64,000 nucleotides of DNA from Hyaloperonospora brassicae (GCA_947650285.1 CANTFL010001445.1:124001-188000), one strand, 5' to 3'. Counted from the stretch's first letter, positions 10,925 through 22,768 are shown. A program made the numbers and translations. Notes: generated from the letters alone by a model not told the origin.

Positions 10925-11468
10925 TATGATAGCAGACCATCAATTAGTTTATGATATGCCATGACAGAAGTAGCCGTGGCCTCGACAGCGTGACCCCGTA
11001 CCGCGTCTTTGCTCCTAGCTTGATCAGCGTCCTAGCGTTGATCTGAGACCAATGAAGATACATCTAGAGACTCGTCGATAGTTATACAATCGAGTAGCGA
11101 GTGAAATGGAAATGAAGTGACCAGAATGCGATGAGATTGAAAACGTGTGGGAATTAGTGTATTGTACGGAATGGCAAGACAGTCATCTAGATTGTCAACT
11201 TACTTAATGCGTGCACCTCCTAATTACGTTTGTGCTGATAGATGATCTTTTTTTGGCTAAGTTAAACATTCTGTCGACCATCACATCGTCGTGTCCATTC
11301 CAAGCACTTACACTTGCATATAGTTACACTCATATTGACGGCTGGTGCATCTTCATCGCACCACTTGCAGTCTAACGCGCAGCGTCGGGTGACGCCAGTC
11401 TTGTTGGCATCTCCTTTTTCCTCATAGGCACCGGATCAGCGCCCAACCTTTTCATATATCTCGGTCAT
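10925..11468. other. Left flank of element B, decayed Cys-rich frame
   Basis: On the minus strand around 11430-11270 one frame has clustered cysteines (CALDCKWCDED, then CKCKC), resembling the start of a zinc-finger transposase, but stops interrupt it. Nothing else is recognised. This flank does not resemble the right flank of element B (the gag of element D). Confidence 0.3.
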
Positions 11469-11909
11469 TGTAACGGAGAACTGGTGACAACGTACCGGTT
11501 GACCAGTACGGATCTCAATTCCACTGACAACAGTGATAGTCAGTGACCTGCTAAGTGTTGCACCAACACAGAGAAGGAAAGGAGACTAAGTGAACACTCT
11601 AGTTTCCAATAAAAGTAAAACTGTTATTTAATACAATTAAGTCTTATCACTCTTGTGTCTCAGTTCGTCCTGACTAAATTATATTAATCTAACTTAACGT
11701 ATGATGACGTCTACTCACCACCCATTGCGCGCGTCTAGCAGCGATTGGTGCGTTGATATCATCAGGATATCAACCAATGAGTAGACCCTTCGGTCATCTC
11801 AACAATATCATCATGCTCTGTGATATTGTTGAAAGAACATTCAACGTAATATTCTTGGCTGTCATTTTCTCATTATTGACAATATCATGTAACGGGCTAC
11901 CCCGTTACA
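11469..11909 (-). repeat. 3' LTR of element B
   Basis: Runs from TGTAACGG to CCGTTACA, 441 bp. The last 330 bp match the partner LTR at about 95%, but the first ~115 bp match poorly. The plus-strand right tip, TGTAACGGG-CTAC-CCCGTTACA, is a perfect 9-bp hairpin. Confidence 0.9.
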
Positions 11910-11922
11910 TCACACTTCCCTT
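11910..11922 (-). promoter_or_regulatory. Polypurine tract of element B
   Basis: On the sense (minus) strand the sequence AAGGGAAGTGTGA ends exactly at the LTR. Elements A and E have the same kind of tract (AAGGGGG...TGA) in the same place, which fixes the sense strand and shows which LTR is 3'. Confidence 0.75.
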
Positions 11923-12044
11923 AGCTGATAGTCACCTTGTGACAATCGAAACTTGGTGACCACCCGTTGGATGCCAACGGGACGGGGAGCACTTGTTTGT
12001 CTGATCCATTTATTCTGACTTTTTCTCGCATAGTTACCGTTTCT

Positions 12045-13590
12045 ATGCGTGGTGGTTTAAAGACGACGCAGTATGCTACCGTGCCAGCCTTCGCGGAAGG
12101 CGATTCGTCGTCTGCTGCTCGGTCTCTCCCTGCAGTAAGTGTTGCTGCAGGCGTATGTGGTATCAGGCGTATGTGGTATCGCACCACATGCACACAGTGA
12201 CCTCGAGCTAGGGGTCAGCTACTCTGGCGAGTCAGACACATCCGACTCGGAAAGACTTTATCAGCATCGCGCTCACCTTCGGTGCCTCGCTCACCAAGAG
12301 ACCTGCCGAACGAACGGACTTGCGCCATGCGTCACAGTCTGTTTAAAAGTGATGATGAATATAGTGATAGGTACGATTACTCATCACCGCGATCAACTCG
12401 TGCGCCCTCGCGAGAGCGCGTTGACGATGGCGCGAGCCGTCGTCATATTGAAACCCGTGGTACCGGCAAATATACTACATCGAAGCGTGATGAGCTGAAG
12501 CCGTTGAGTTTGCCTGAGCGTCTCATTAATGGTTTCTCTTATGACCAAAGTCAACATCACCGAGTTCCATTTTTCGATGCGAGCGAACTTCATGGGTTGA
12601 GCTCCAGCCAAAAGAAATTTCGCGCTGAAGAAGACTTCTATCTCAATGCTTTCCTCAAGCATCGATGGTACAATGGTAACCTATACCGTGACAAGGCTTC
12701 GCTTTTAGATGCATGGAATGAGTTCGTCCAAAAAGTCAATAATTTTGAATGAGAAGGATGGCTTCAAAAACTTGAAGCAATACGCATCAAGTTTGAATAT
12801 CGAACGCCAACCGGTGCAAGGTACAGGCTGCTCCGATTGAATTTTTTTGAGTTAGGCGAGAATTCTTTGCCTCACTCGGGGTGATCCTTGTGCAAGTTGT
12901 GTTGACAACTTCCAACGTGCACAAATGAAATTTTATTCCCTAAGTTCACCCGGGGGAAGGGCACATATATTCAGCAGAGATGCAGGACGCAATTGCAAAC
13001 TTGCAATCCGTCTACAAGCACCAAAAGCACGTTTGCCGATGGGCACGAGGACATTTCGGATAAGTCTCGTCTTACTGGTGGACGAGACCCTCAACATCAG
13101 CCATCAGCTGGATTCGAGGTTCAGAGCTGTCATACGATGGTGAATACCCACGCCAGCGGACAAGGTAACTTGTTAGATCCCCATTCTTCACGCGGTGGCT
13201 CAAGATACGACCCACATGAAAGCGTAGACCACCGATAGTCCACTTGTGGCTCCGGTGGTGAGGGAAAGACACCGTCCGGCTCAGCTGCCGGTACTGCATG
13301 AGATTTTCGGTAACCATAAACCTTACCTGACCGAAGTGAGGGAGGACGTCTATCACGAACACGATCGTAGACACGACTTGTTGTCGACCGTAAGACGTCT
13401 CCGTACCGATCGGAAGAAAAACAGATCGAACTTTGCTCTCGCTCAGCTTGAGAAAGAACGCTAGAGGCGCCATTTGCGCGACGGGCTAGAGGCGGCTCGT
13501 CACGGGAAGACGTTGCTGAAGGACCAACTTAGGTGTTTTTGGTCCGTAATCACAAGAATTTGCTGGATGTTCTTGAACGTGTTGGTCATT
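12045..13590 (+). pseudogene. Antisense ORF of element B, degraded
   Basis: Lies on the strand opposite to pol, between the 3' LTR and the chromodomain. It is homologous along its length to the 527-residue frame of element E. Pieces are at 12045-12200 (N-terminus), 12282-12752 (LFKSDDE...[13 protein letters not shown]...HRWYN), 12993-13238 and 13246-13464. The start codon of E is GTT here (12039-12041); the next in-frame Met is at 12045. Frameshifts fall near 12150-12280 and stops after 12752. In a gap-free comparison of 56 codons (12581-12748 with 59149-59316) I counted 15 synonymous and 14 amino-acid-changing codons, fewer replacements than expected without selection. That segment lies beyond the end of pol, so pol coding cannot explain it. 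Confidence 0.75.
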
Positions 13591-15286
13591 TCCGCTCTCG
13601 GAAGAGGCCTCGTGCTGATAGTACGGGCGGAGACGACCTACATAAAACATAGGATGCGTGCGCATCCTGCGAGGCAACCTCTTTGTGTATGCATTGACTT
13701 TGCAGTGCAATAAACGAAAGAAATCAATGTATTTCGGCAGTGGTTTACTACTGCCGGCTCAAGTGACTGTATGTCAAGGTAGGGTTACCGCGGACAGTAG
13801 TACGAGATCGTTAACTCTAAATGAAAGAACATCTGCTCTTCCATTCTTGTCTGCACTCCGTTTCTAGCGGTCGACCGCATGTGCGATAGAGTCCTGAACG
13901 TAATGGACTACCGCCTCTCGAGTCACCAGGAAGTTATCTGCTGACTCGTTATTTTGTCCTTAAGTGCGCTTCGTGCGCACTGCTAAGATAATCTTCTCTT
14001 CTCTAGCGAGGCTGTCCTCTTCCTTGCTGGCATAATCGTAGACGATGCTGAATATACCAGCATCGTCATCATTGGCTGAAGTAGCAGCAGCGTCATCGCT
14101 ACTGCTAAGATCAAGTTCTATGATGTCGATATTATCGACATCGACATCGAACGTATCGGCATGTGCGATGATGCGTGATGCGCAAGTGCCAAAACGGGCT
14201 TTGCTCGATCGATTCCCTCCCCCCTTGACGCAGAGTCACTTTGTATTAGGGCGGGAATACGTGGGTGGCGTAATCCATTCACATAGAACGATGTATGCGT
14301 CGTGGACGCATGCATTAAGTTGTTGATGGCGAATTAGACCATCGGCAATAATACACTTCAACTCGATTACGAGTGGACATATCCTCGAAGGATCTTTTCA
14401 AAGACGCAATTTGCACGCTCTGTCTGACCATCTGTTTCAGGATGGTCAAAGGTTGACATATACAACCGTGTTCCGAGAGAACGGAACACGAATTGCCAAA
14501 ACTCCGCCGTGAACCGAGAATCACGGTCGGATACGAGTTCACGGGGTGTCCGTGGAGTCAAAATATCGTGTTGAAAAAGACGCGCGCACATCCGTGTGCA
14601 GTGATCGACTCTGGAACTACAGTAAAATAGATCATCTTGCTGGAACGATCGACATACACAAGAATACCATTATTCTTGTGAGTGTCTTCGGAAAACTCGA
14701 AGACAAAGTCCATGGAAACGGACTCCTAACATTCTGCCCGTTCCGGCAGAGGTTTTAATAGTGCACAGGATGAAGTAATAGGCTTTACCGGTTGGTAGAT
14801 CTTGCAAGAACGAATGTACTTGCGAACAAACTGATACTGGCGGGGCCAGTAAAAGTCACGACTTACTGTAAGGTAAGTTTTTCCCTACCACGATGCCCGC
14901 TTGACGGCTCATCGTTACATTCGAACATGATGCGTTAACGCAAATAATCATGATCGGGAACGACGATACGAGCAGTGTCGTCAGCAACTGCTGTATAGTA
15001 CAGCAGGCCATTGCGAGTCGTGTAGCGATACAAAGTGGACATGTATAGAGCCGACAAATCCGACGAGGATTTCCGGGATGGGTTCGCAAGATGACCTATC
15101 AAAACGAGGAGATTCGTATTCTCGCGTACGCCTTCCGCACGTCGTCATGTAAAGGTGACGACGGCACGCTGACTGACTAATTTGCAATAGTGGGCAAGGA
15201 CTCGCTATTGACTGATGTAGTCGGCTCGAAATCGGGCCGACGTGATAGCGCATCAGCGACGACATTCAGTCGTCCTGGTTTGTACT
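13072..15286 (-). pseudogene. Element B pol, 3' part (RNase H end, integrase, chromodomain)
   Basis: Read leftward from the A insertion: the RNase H tail YKPGRLNVVADALSRRPDFE (15286-15225), a damaged integrase HHCC finger (about 14930-14800), the integrase core with ELVSDRDSRFTAEF and TDGQTER (14591-14367), an acidic linker (about 14150-14000), the GPY/F-type module with RRMRTHPMFYVGRL (13710-13600) and a chromodomain (13270-13072) ending RWRGYSPSYDSSEPR. Several frameshifts separate these blocks. The chromodomain region is read in antisense by the plus-strand ORF. Confidence 0.85.
15282..15286. repeat. Target-site duplication of element A, left
   Basis: GTACT here and GTTCT at 23112-23116, one difference. 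Joining the B sequence across A with a single copy restores gap-free alignment with element E at 61870-61900. Confidence 0.85.
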
Positions 15287-15617
15287 TGTAATGGGCCACA
15301 TTACATAATAAACAGATAATTACATTTGTAGGTAGGTGCTGTGCCTGAATAGCGGGCACAGCTTGATTTTTTTTATTGGTTTATAATTGGGGATCTAATA
15401 GACCCAGTATGAGCCAATGATAATTTAGCCTAAAATGAGTGGTTCCCGAAAGTCGGAAACAAGATCGTGTTTGGTATGATTCAAATATCTTCGGAGCTAG
15501 TACGAATCAAAACAAAAATAAAATCAGAGTAAAATTACTTGATACCTAGTAATTAGATTATACGCTTCCTCAAAGCGCCTGTGCAAGCTAGCGACGGGAC
15601 GTTCTAGACCCGTTACA
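15287..15617 (+). repeat. 5' LTR of element A
   Basis: Starts TGTAATGGGCCACATTACA (itself an inverted repeat) and ends CCCGTTACA. Matches 22782-23111 almost completely. Confidence 0.93.
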
Positions 15618-15619
15618 CC

Positions 15620-15630
15620 TGGTAGCACTT
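15620..15630 (+). promoter_or_regulatory. Candidate primer-binding site of element A
   Basis: TGGTAGCACTT lies 2 nt after the LTR end and begins with the TGG complementary to a tRNA CCA end. Element B has the same 11 bases at the equivalent place (26502-26512 minus). I cannot name the tRNA. Confidence 0.65.
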
Positions 15631-15643
15631 AGTAGTCCTTCCC

Positions 15644-16692
15644 ATGCCCGAGTTTGGGATGAGCGATACTCCATATTATGACTCTCTAGATTTATTATTG
15701 GGGCATGCGAGCTTTCCCAACCTCACTGGTGTTGAGTGGGGTGCGCTTAATCGACTCGTGGCGATATCGGGGGAGGCGTTCGTCATGTCACCGTTGAGAT
15801 CAGCGACCCCTGATGGACAACGATTTGCCCTACACGATTTTATGGGCCGCAAGCTTGCAAAATCTATTCGGCGAGCCTTAACTCCCTCATGATCTTCACG
15901 GAACAACTTCGTAACGATGGAGACCTCCGTCAACTCAGGAGAAGGCAAGGATCGAATGTCGCTGAGCCGTTGGTTTCGGAAAGTCGACATCGCCATCTCT
16001 TAAGGGATTCTTGAGGCTTCCCAGGCTAAGGTCAACTTCCTCCTTCCCGTCCTACAGGAAATGCCAAAGAGTGGGCCCTTGGTAAGCTCGTCTTGGACGA
16101 GCACGCCTTTCATACCCTAAATGATTTTTAGAATGATCTTTGTCTTACGTTCGAGCCACCTTAAGAGGAGAAAATGGTGCGCTCGAGGTTCCTTTCTATG
16201 CGACAGGGCAAAATATCGATGCGTGACTACGTGCAGTTGGCTCGACATCTGGCGTCGTGTATCATCACGCATCTCATGGACATATATACTCAGGTGAATG
16301 TCTTCGTGGATGGTATGCGTGAGGGACAGACTCGCTTATCTCTTGAGCGCGCGGAGCCTGCCACATTGGAGGAGGCATTTAGCATTTCCCTCCGTGAGGA
16401 CTTCAGGGTCACAAAGGCTTACACCAAGCCCTCTGTCGTCACCGTCGTCAGTCCTCCTGGGCCAAAACCTATGGAGATTGACGTGATTGATTCGTCAAGT
16501 GACCGACGACGGGTGACTCCACATAAGGGAGACGCTCGTTCCGGGCGTCAAATGGTTTGCTTTCGTTGTAGAAAGCCAGGGCATCGCGCGGCTGAGTGCC
16601 GCGCGCCTGCGCCGATTTCGGCACATACAGTGAACGCCCAGCACGAGGAAGCTGCCCCAGCTGCAAGTCCAAAAAACTGCCGGGAACAGTAG
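15644..16692 (+). pseudogene. gag of element A
   Basis: The N-terminal part (15644-15892) contains LTGVEWGALNRL, matching LSDVEWSAIERM of gag B. After a break (about 15893-16170) the capsid part reads from 16174: MRQGKISMRDYVQLARHL is the usual gypsy gag segment. It ends with a complete CCHC zinc knuckle, CFRCRKPGHRAAEC, at 16558-16599, for RNA binding. The gap between the two parts has stops and frame changes. Confidence 0.85.
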
Positions 16693-16764
16693 GTGCAGGG
16701 CGCCCTACTGGTTTGAACGAAGGTCCGGGTACCCCAATGGCAGCCTGACCTTTCCAGACCACCT

Positions 16765-17140
16765 GTGCTACACGCACGCTTTAATGCCACCACTACGAGT
16801 GGATATTCACGTCTGATCATTGTCAGTTTGCACGTCGCCCTTGTTCGGAAACCTCTACGAGCCCTCCTAGACTCATGGGCTACTAATAATTTCTTTCGTT
16901 ACTCTTGTTTATCAATACTGAACCCAGCATTCCGGAACGCGAGTGACCTGGCCAAGTCGTCGTCAAATTGGCTGACGGAAAGCCACACCGCGTATTGCGG
17001 CGCAAAGTGTCGTTGCCGTATACGTTTGACTGTTTCAATAGTAATGATGATTTCTTGGTGATCGAGATAAATAATGCATTTGATTGCATAATGGGCATGC
17101 CATGGTTGGCACGTTGTAAGCCCCAGATCGACTAATTAGC
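16765..17140 (+). pseudogene. Protease of element A
   Basis: The aspartic protease active site appears as LRALLDSWATNNFF near 16857-16898, with Trp in place of the expected Gly of Asp-Ser-Gly. The second conserved block (AFDCIMGMPWLARCKP) follows near 17070-17125 in another frame. Both features mean the enzyme is inactive. Confidence 0.75.
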
Positions 17141-17147
17141 CATATCA

Positions 17148-18127
17148 GTGAGACGTCGACGCAAGTTCGATGTCAGTGAAGTGTTTACGCATCTTTTGAT
17201 GTCCCCAAGCGATTGGTCCAACGTCACAGTCTTGGATCGTAAAACCACGACGGAAGTGGTGCACAGAGTAAACGATGGTCCTCTCTGTACTGCTTATTCG
17301 GTTCTTCGAGACATCAGTAAAAGTGACTTCTCGCTTAGCAGCGAGGAGAATGACGCGGACGAGCAGAGGCTCCCGCACGAGGATGACGCGGTCTAACAGG
17401 GTTTCCCGCACGTGCATGCAGTGGTTGAACCGGGGTTTCCATCTGCACCCATTGTAATCGAGCAGGGGATCCTACAAGGGCAATTTGAGAGTGAGCACGA
17501 GCTCGATAACGAGTGTGACGTGGATGGACAGGAGTCATAACGTGAGAGCTTGATGGTCGAACCGGGGTTCCCATCATCACTCAATGTGGTCGATCCAAGG
17601 TTCCCACATGAACAATTTGTGGTTGAGCAGGGGCTCCCACGAGAGAGAAACGTGGATGGACAGTAGTCTTTACGTGATAGAATGATGGTCGAACCGGGGT
17701 TCCCATCATCACCCACTGTGGTCGAACCAAGATTCCCACATGGACACGTTGTGGTCGATCAGGGGCTCCTACACGAGCTAACAGAGGCCAGGTTGGAGCT
17801 CCCGCATCAAGTTTCGACGGTCGAGAATGAGTCACTCCCGTCATGTGATTACGGCAACAAGGATGAGGACATTCAGTGCCTAGAATGGGGGGATGGCTTA
17901 CCACCTGGATGCGGTTCGCCAGCTACGAGTATCGTCTTGGAGCACGATGGGGACGCAAGAATCGAGAATTTGGCGTTGGAATGAGTCCACGCTATCGTAT
18001 ACGTGGAAGGAAGTCCACAAAGGCGCCTTTACATCGAAGTCTCGAGTCCACCTCGTGACGCGTCTCAATTACAAGCCTTCCGGGACTCCCCTGGAAGCAT
18101 TTACTACGTAACTTTAAGGGAGGCACA
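17148..18127 (+). repeat. Pol linker of element A with VEPGFP-type repeats
   Basis: Between protease and RT. From about 17420 to 17790 the plus strand encodes repeated units of the form V(V/D)(E/D)(P/Q)(G/R)(F/L)P. The nucleotide motif GGTCGAACCGGGGTTCCCA is exact at two places (near 17553 and 17686). Two or three longer units of about 130 bp are visible, each with a conserved GTGGATGGACAG stretch. Stops interrupt the frame. Elements B and E have a linker at this position but without these repeats. Minus-strand frames over the repeats are shadows. Confidence 0.65.
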
Positions 18128-19740
18128 GTGAATTATGTGTGTTTGATCACCAACGAGGTGATAATCGAGACATACGAGGAGCATATGACACGTCCTCGTA
18201 GCGCTGAACCGAAGTCAGCGCGTGAAGAGATATTTGCATTGCAGACATGGGAGGCTCTGCGAGAGTCTGGTAACCCCGTCTACGACATTGCACGTGAGTA
18301 TGCAGACGTGCTTCCGGAAATGATTCCGGCTGAACTTCCTGCTGATCGTGGTGTTTGGCACGAAATTGACCTCGTGCCAGTTTCGAAGGATTGTGTAACA
18401 CGGCAGTGGCCGATGCCCCGGGATCAAGTCGAGGCTATTGATGCATTCTTCGAAGGCCGTCGTAAGGCATGTCATGTGCGTGAAAGCATTTCACCACATT
18501 CGAGTCCAAAAATCTGTGTGAAGAAGGCTACGGGAGGCTGGCGGATCGTGCATGCGTTTAATAAGTTAAATGATGCCACTATTCCTGCGCAAACGCCTAT
18601 CCCCAGGAAGGACATGGTGTTGAACTTTATGTCAGGTAGCGCTATCTTAAGTGCCATCGATCTAACTGATAGCTTTTATCATATCCTGATGCAATCGAAT
18701 GACATACCACTCACAGCGGTGAGCACTCCGAGCGGTATGCGGTATGCTATGGGAATGTTTGGTAATGCCACAAGGTTTGAAAAATGCTCCGACCACCTTC
18801 AATCGTATGGTATCCCAAGTGTTGAGACCACTACATGACTTCGCTCCTAGTTACTTCGATGACATCTTCATCCATATTCGCGCCGAGGAAAACCTCAGCG
18901 AAGTTCAAGTTCACCTTAATCACTTGTAACAGGTGTTCCAATTCATGCGAGACAACGACTTATACGCGAATCTCATAAAGGGTGTCTTTTGCGCACCGGA
19001 GATCCCGTTGCTGGGATGTTATAGGAATAAATCGGGAGTTCGAGCTGATTTAGAGAAGATATCGTCAATCTGTTCTTGGCCCACGCCCAAGAACCCTATG
19101 GAATTACGTCAGTGGCTCGGTTTGGCTAATTACTTGCACATGTATACAAAGGATTACGTTGGTTCTATACAGGCTTTGTCATCACTTTTAAAGAAAGTCG
19201 CACGTGGACGTGGCGTCCCGAGCTTTAAACGGCCTTCGATACGGTAAAAAAAGAGCCTGGCATCAGCCCCAAAGCTGATCCTTTCGGATGACTCCAAGCC
19301 ATTCCATGTGGTATGCGACGCCAGTGATTTCGCAAACGGATGCGCCCTTATGCAATCTGACGACGGGGGTCGTGAACGAGTCGTGAGTTATCAGCCACGA
19401 CAGCTAAAGCCGGCGGGAAAGAACTACTCAGTTCACGACAAGGAGTTGCTAGCAATGCGCTACGCGCTCAATAATTTCCGCGTCCATCTGCTTGGTGAAA
19501 GTATATTTGCGTTGTATACCGATCACGCATCGCTACGTACAGCGATGAAGAGCCCACATCCGTCTCAACGGATGGCACGGTAGCTTTCTTTCTTCTCCGA
19601 GTACGATATCGTCGTATACTACAAGCCAGGCAAGACCAATGTTCTTGCAGACGCCCTGTCACGACGTCCCGACTATGATCCTCGGAACGAGTTGAGCCGT
19701 CATTTAACTGACGATGACGAAGATGATGATTGATGTGCGA
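18128..19740 (+). pseudogene. Reverse transcriptase and RNase H of element A
   Basis: RT blocks occur in order: RQWPMPRDQVEAID, SPHSSPKICVKKATGGWRIV, AQTPIPRKDM, LSAIDLTDSFYHILM, then after a frameshift near 18745 the MPQGLKNAPTTFNR block and the intact catalytic YFDD at 18855-18866. RNase H follows from 18933, with VVCDASDF, VHDKELLA and YTDHASLR carrying the acidic residues. A stop at 19581-19583 replaces a usual Trp (QRMAR-stop-LSFF), and the tail YYKPGKTNVLADALSRRPDY is near 19620-19680. At least four lesions are visible. Confidence 0.9.
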
Positions 19741-21870
19741 CGTGTGCTTCGCTGAGTTTAACTCAAGTCGACTTCGAGCTGTGTTTATTCGATGAAATTG
19801 TCGCTCATATAAGAACGACCCCGAATATGCGGATATTATAGCCTACCTTCGTGCTCCCTGCGATGCTGCACCAAGAGCTCTAACACGAACTAAGCGTGAT
19901 CACATTAAGCAATATAGCATGAACGGGGACTTGCTTCTTTATAGAATCGATCAATTCAACGCTCCACGTACGGTGATCGCGAACGATTGACTTTGCGTGC
20001 TCGGATCATTCATAAGTATCACGACTCCCCGGCTGGTGGGCATCTAGGACGTGAAAAGACATTCGCAAATGTGTCTCGCGACTTTTTCTGGTCCCATATG
20101 TACAAGTGGGTGCGCAACTGGATTCGAACGTGCAAAATCTGCCAACGCGTGAAACCATCGTCATCGTCGCAGGCTCCCCTGCGTCCGTTTGCCAATTGCG
20201 ACTGAGGATTGGCGTTGGAGTTCGATGGACTTCATCTTCGGATTAGCACCCGACAGCCAAGGTCGAACGGGTTCCTGGTCTTTGTCGACAGATTCAGCAA
20301 GATGACACATCTTGTGCCTGTTCATGCCAAAATCGCCGCGGTAAAGACCGCGGTGCACTTTTCTGATGCTGTATTTCGTCATCATAAACTGCCGGAAAAT
20401 ATAGTTTCGGACCGTGATCCTCGATTCACATCCGCATTTTGGACACCACTGTTTGAGCTTCTGGAAACGAAGCTGCAGATGTCTAAAGCGGCCCATCCTG
20501 GAACTGATGGGCAAACAGAGCGTGTAAACCGAGTCCTTGAAGATGTTCTTCGAAGTTATGCTACGTAATTCACGAGTTGGAGGGCATTCTTACCACTTGT
20601 TGAGTTCGCACTCAAAAATGCTGTGCACGCGTCAACAGGATTGACGCCATTTTTTGTGAAATCGGCTCGACATCCTCGAGCTCCGACTCTTCTCGCCAAG
20701 GGTAACCTCACTGCATATCGTGGCGTTACTCTGGAGGGGGATGAAGGTGATAAACAACGATCGAGTGCAGCTCACGGTATTTTGTGCGCGAATTCAGTTA
20801 GACGTTTAAGGCGAAGTCGTCTGCTTTAACGCCACTTGGTGTGGCGTCTCCGTTAACTCGATGGACTGCACAGACATTGATTGAACTATCCTCGGGTAAG
20901 AGTTCACCCACCGCTAACTACGCGCCTGTTGAGTCGGAGCGACCAATTGACGACATGGCTGTGTAAAAATTTATACTTCTACGTTAATCCATCACCCGGT
21001 TCGTCCGTGACTCACTGCAGGCTGCAGTGGAAAAACAGAAGGAAAATGCAGACAAACACGGAAGGAAAAACATGACTAAATTCAAGAAAGGTGATCGTGT
21101 GTTATAATCGACGAAAGGATTAAGAGACTCTGCATTTACTAATCTTGTGGCGAGTAAACTCGCGCCTCGCCTCGTCGGCCCTTTCACGGTTCTGAAGTCG
21201 ATGGGTGACGCCTACACACTTGATATCCGCTCATCGCTGCGTCTTCACCCGACGTTTTACGTCGGGCTACTGAAGGAATATCGTCCAGCTACTCTTCACG
21301 GGTTAACTCCGCCCTCGAAATAGCAGGATCGTAGACCTACCTCCCTGCCCGTCTTACTTGACGCGCGAATGATATCGACGAGGATGAGTCCCCGTCTGCG
21401 CATGACCCAGAAAGTGGCGCTCCAGGTCCTCATCCGTTCGAGCAGTTCGCGATTCGACTGTCGAATCTCGCTTGTGGTCCTCTCCGCTTGGGCAGCACGA
21501 TCAAGAGCAGACTCAGCTGCCAGTCGAACGTCAGCAGTTCTATTCACAGCTTCGTCAACATCGTCCTGGGGTCCTAGGACGCCAGTTTTATCATCGCGAG
21601 GGACCATCTTCGTTTGTGAATGCGGAGGGCCAGGTGCGCTGGATCGTGGATCGTATCGTAAATCACGAATACCCTCCCCGTGCTGTGACGTCGTCGGCCC
21701 ATGACACGCGCGCATTTCATCCGCGCGTAAGTACCGTGTACGCTGGCTTGGGTACCCACCCGAGCAATATACGTGGGAGCCGAGTTCCACGCTTTGTCGC
21801 GAGGTTCGTGATGTCGTCCATAATCATGAGTCGACGGTGGTGAACTACTTGGATACAACTGATGTTGTGA
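19741..21870 (+). pseudogene. Integrase and chromodomain of element A
   Basis: The HHCC finger (YHDSPAGGHLGREKT ... CKICQRVKP) is at 20015-20158. The DDE core follows after a frameshift near 20210, with NGFLVFVDRFSKM, VSDRDPRF and TDGQTERVNRVLED. A GPY/F-like module (GPFTVLKSMGDAYTLDIR ... HPTFYVGLLKEY) is at 21177-21290. A chromodomain lies in two frames: VNAEGQVRWIVDRIVNHEY (21615-21675) and RWLGYPPEQYTWEP (21741-21785). Chromodomains bind modified histone tails and steer integration. A long antisense frame covers the chromodomain. Confidence 0.85.
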
Positions 21871-22555
21871 ATGTTCTCGTGAAAAACGAGAACGATGAGT
21901 CGCTCTATGACGTCGAGAACGAACACGATGGTGCGATTCATGGCGTCGCGAATGAACACGACGACAATAACGAGAACGAGTCCGAGAGCGAGAATGTCGC
22001 GGTGAATGTGTGTCATCAAGACCACGAAAACAAGATCGAACACGAGATAAGAGCCCCGCAACGAGACGGGCAGGTAAACGTGTCACCACCCTGCGCTGAG
22101 AATTCGGCGGAGTCAAACTCCGCTGTCGACAGTGGTCATCCCATTTTGGTGCACCACGAATAACTGCAACCTTCCGTTCGCTCAGAATGCGCTCGTACTT
22201 CCCGATCCGTTGTCGTTCTTGTTCACTGATTGGATTCTCAGTGATGTGTTGTTGCCACTCTTCGCGAAAAGGGCGCGGCAAAGGGTTTCAGGTACTGCAT
22301 CCTTCGTTGACGTGCACAAAGCAGATTCGATCGCCGTTCCAATCATTCTCAAATATTTTTTCGCGTAACGCGCCGATTGAACGTTCGGCGCGAAATTCTT
22401 CCCGATTGGTGAGCCATGACAAGAAATTGATTTCCTCTTCAAGCTGCCGGTTCCAACGTTGAATGAACGCACAACAGGAGATTTGCTAGGCATCGTATGA
22501 GGCTCTTTCAATCTTCCTTCCGCGCAATGCGCGGAAACGTCTGAAGTATACTTTC
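21574..22555 (-). pseudogene. Antisense ORF of element A
   Basis: On the strand opposite to pol, starting about 225 bp inside the 3' LTR. One frame reads from an ATG at about 22557, with stops only at two places (near 22486 and 22287), to 21574; the last 235 codons are open. The N-terminal half has WNRQLEEEINFLSWL, REEFRAERSIGALREKI and PLPRPFREEWQQH, which look like genuine protein sequence, and lies beyond the end of pol. The C-terminal half is Arg/Ser/His-rich and is antisense to the chromodomain. I see no similarity to the antisense ORF of B and E. Confidence 0.6.
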
Positions 22556-22768
22556 ATGGTGTCAAGTGATTCCGGAGCTCACGCTCCGGACAAGTCGTAC
22601 AACGCCCATAACTTGAGTTAAGGGTCCATCACGTGGACGATGGCGCTCCCGCTTATCGTGTGCAGGTGTGTTGCAGAGTTGGGAGTTATGTGTTCGCTCA
22701 TCGTTAAACGTCGCTGTGATGATTGAAGTCTCGACGGTTGTGCACTTACGGTTGGTGTGTGCTGTTTT

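Noticed and set aside
11753..11959. Frames within LTRs (11753-11959 plus, 26826-27056 plus, 2890-3262 plus)
   Set aside because: They follow shared LTR sequence and cross LTR boundaries into unrelated DNA.
17335..17904. Overlapping minus-strand frames (81-107 codons) with repeated Gly-Ser-Thr motifs
   Set aside because: They lie antisense to the VEPGFP-type repeats of the element A pol linker; the periodicity of the repeat keeps them open.
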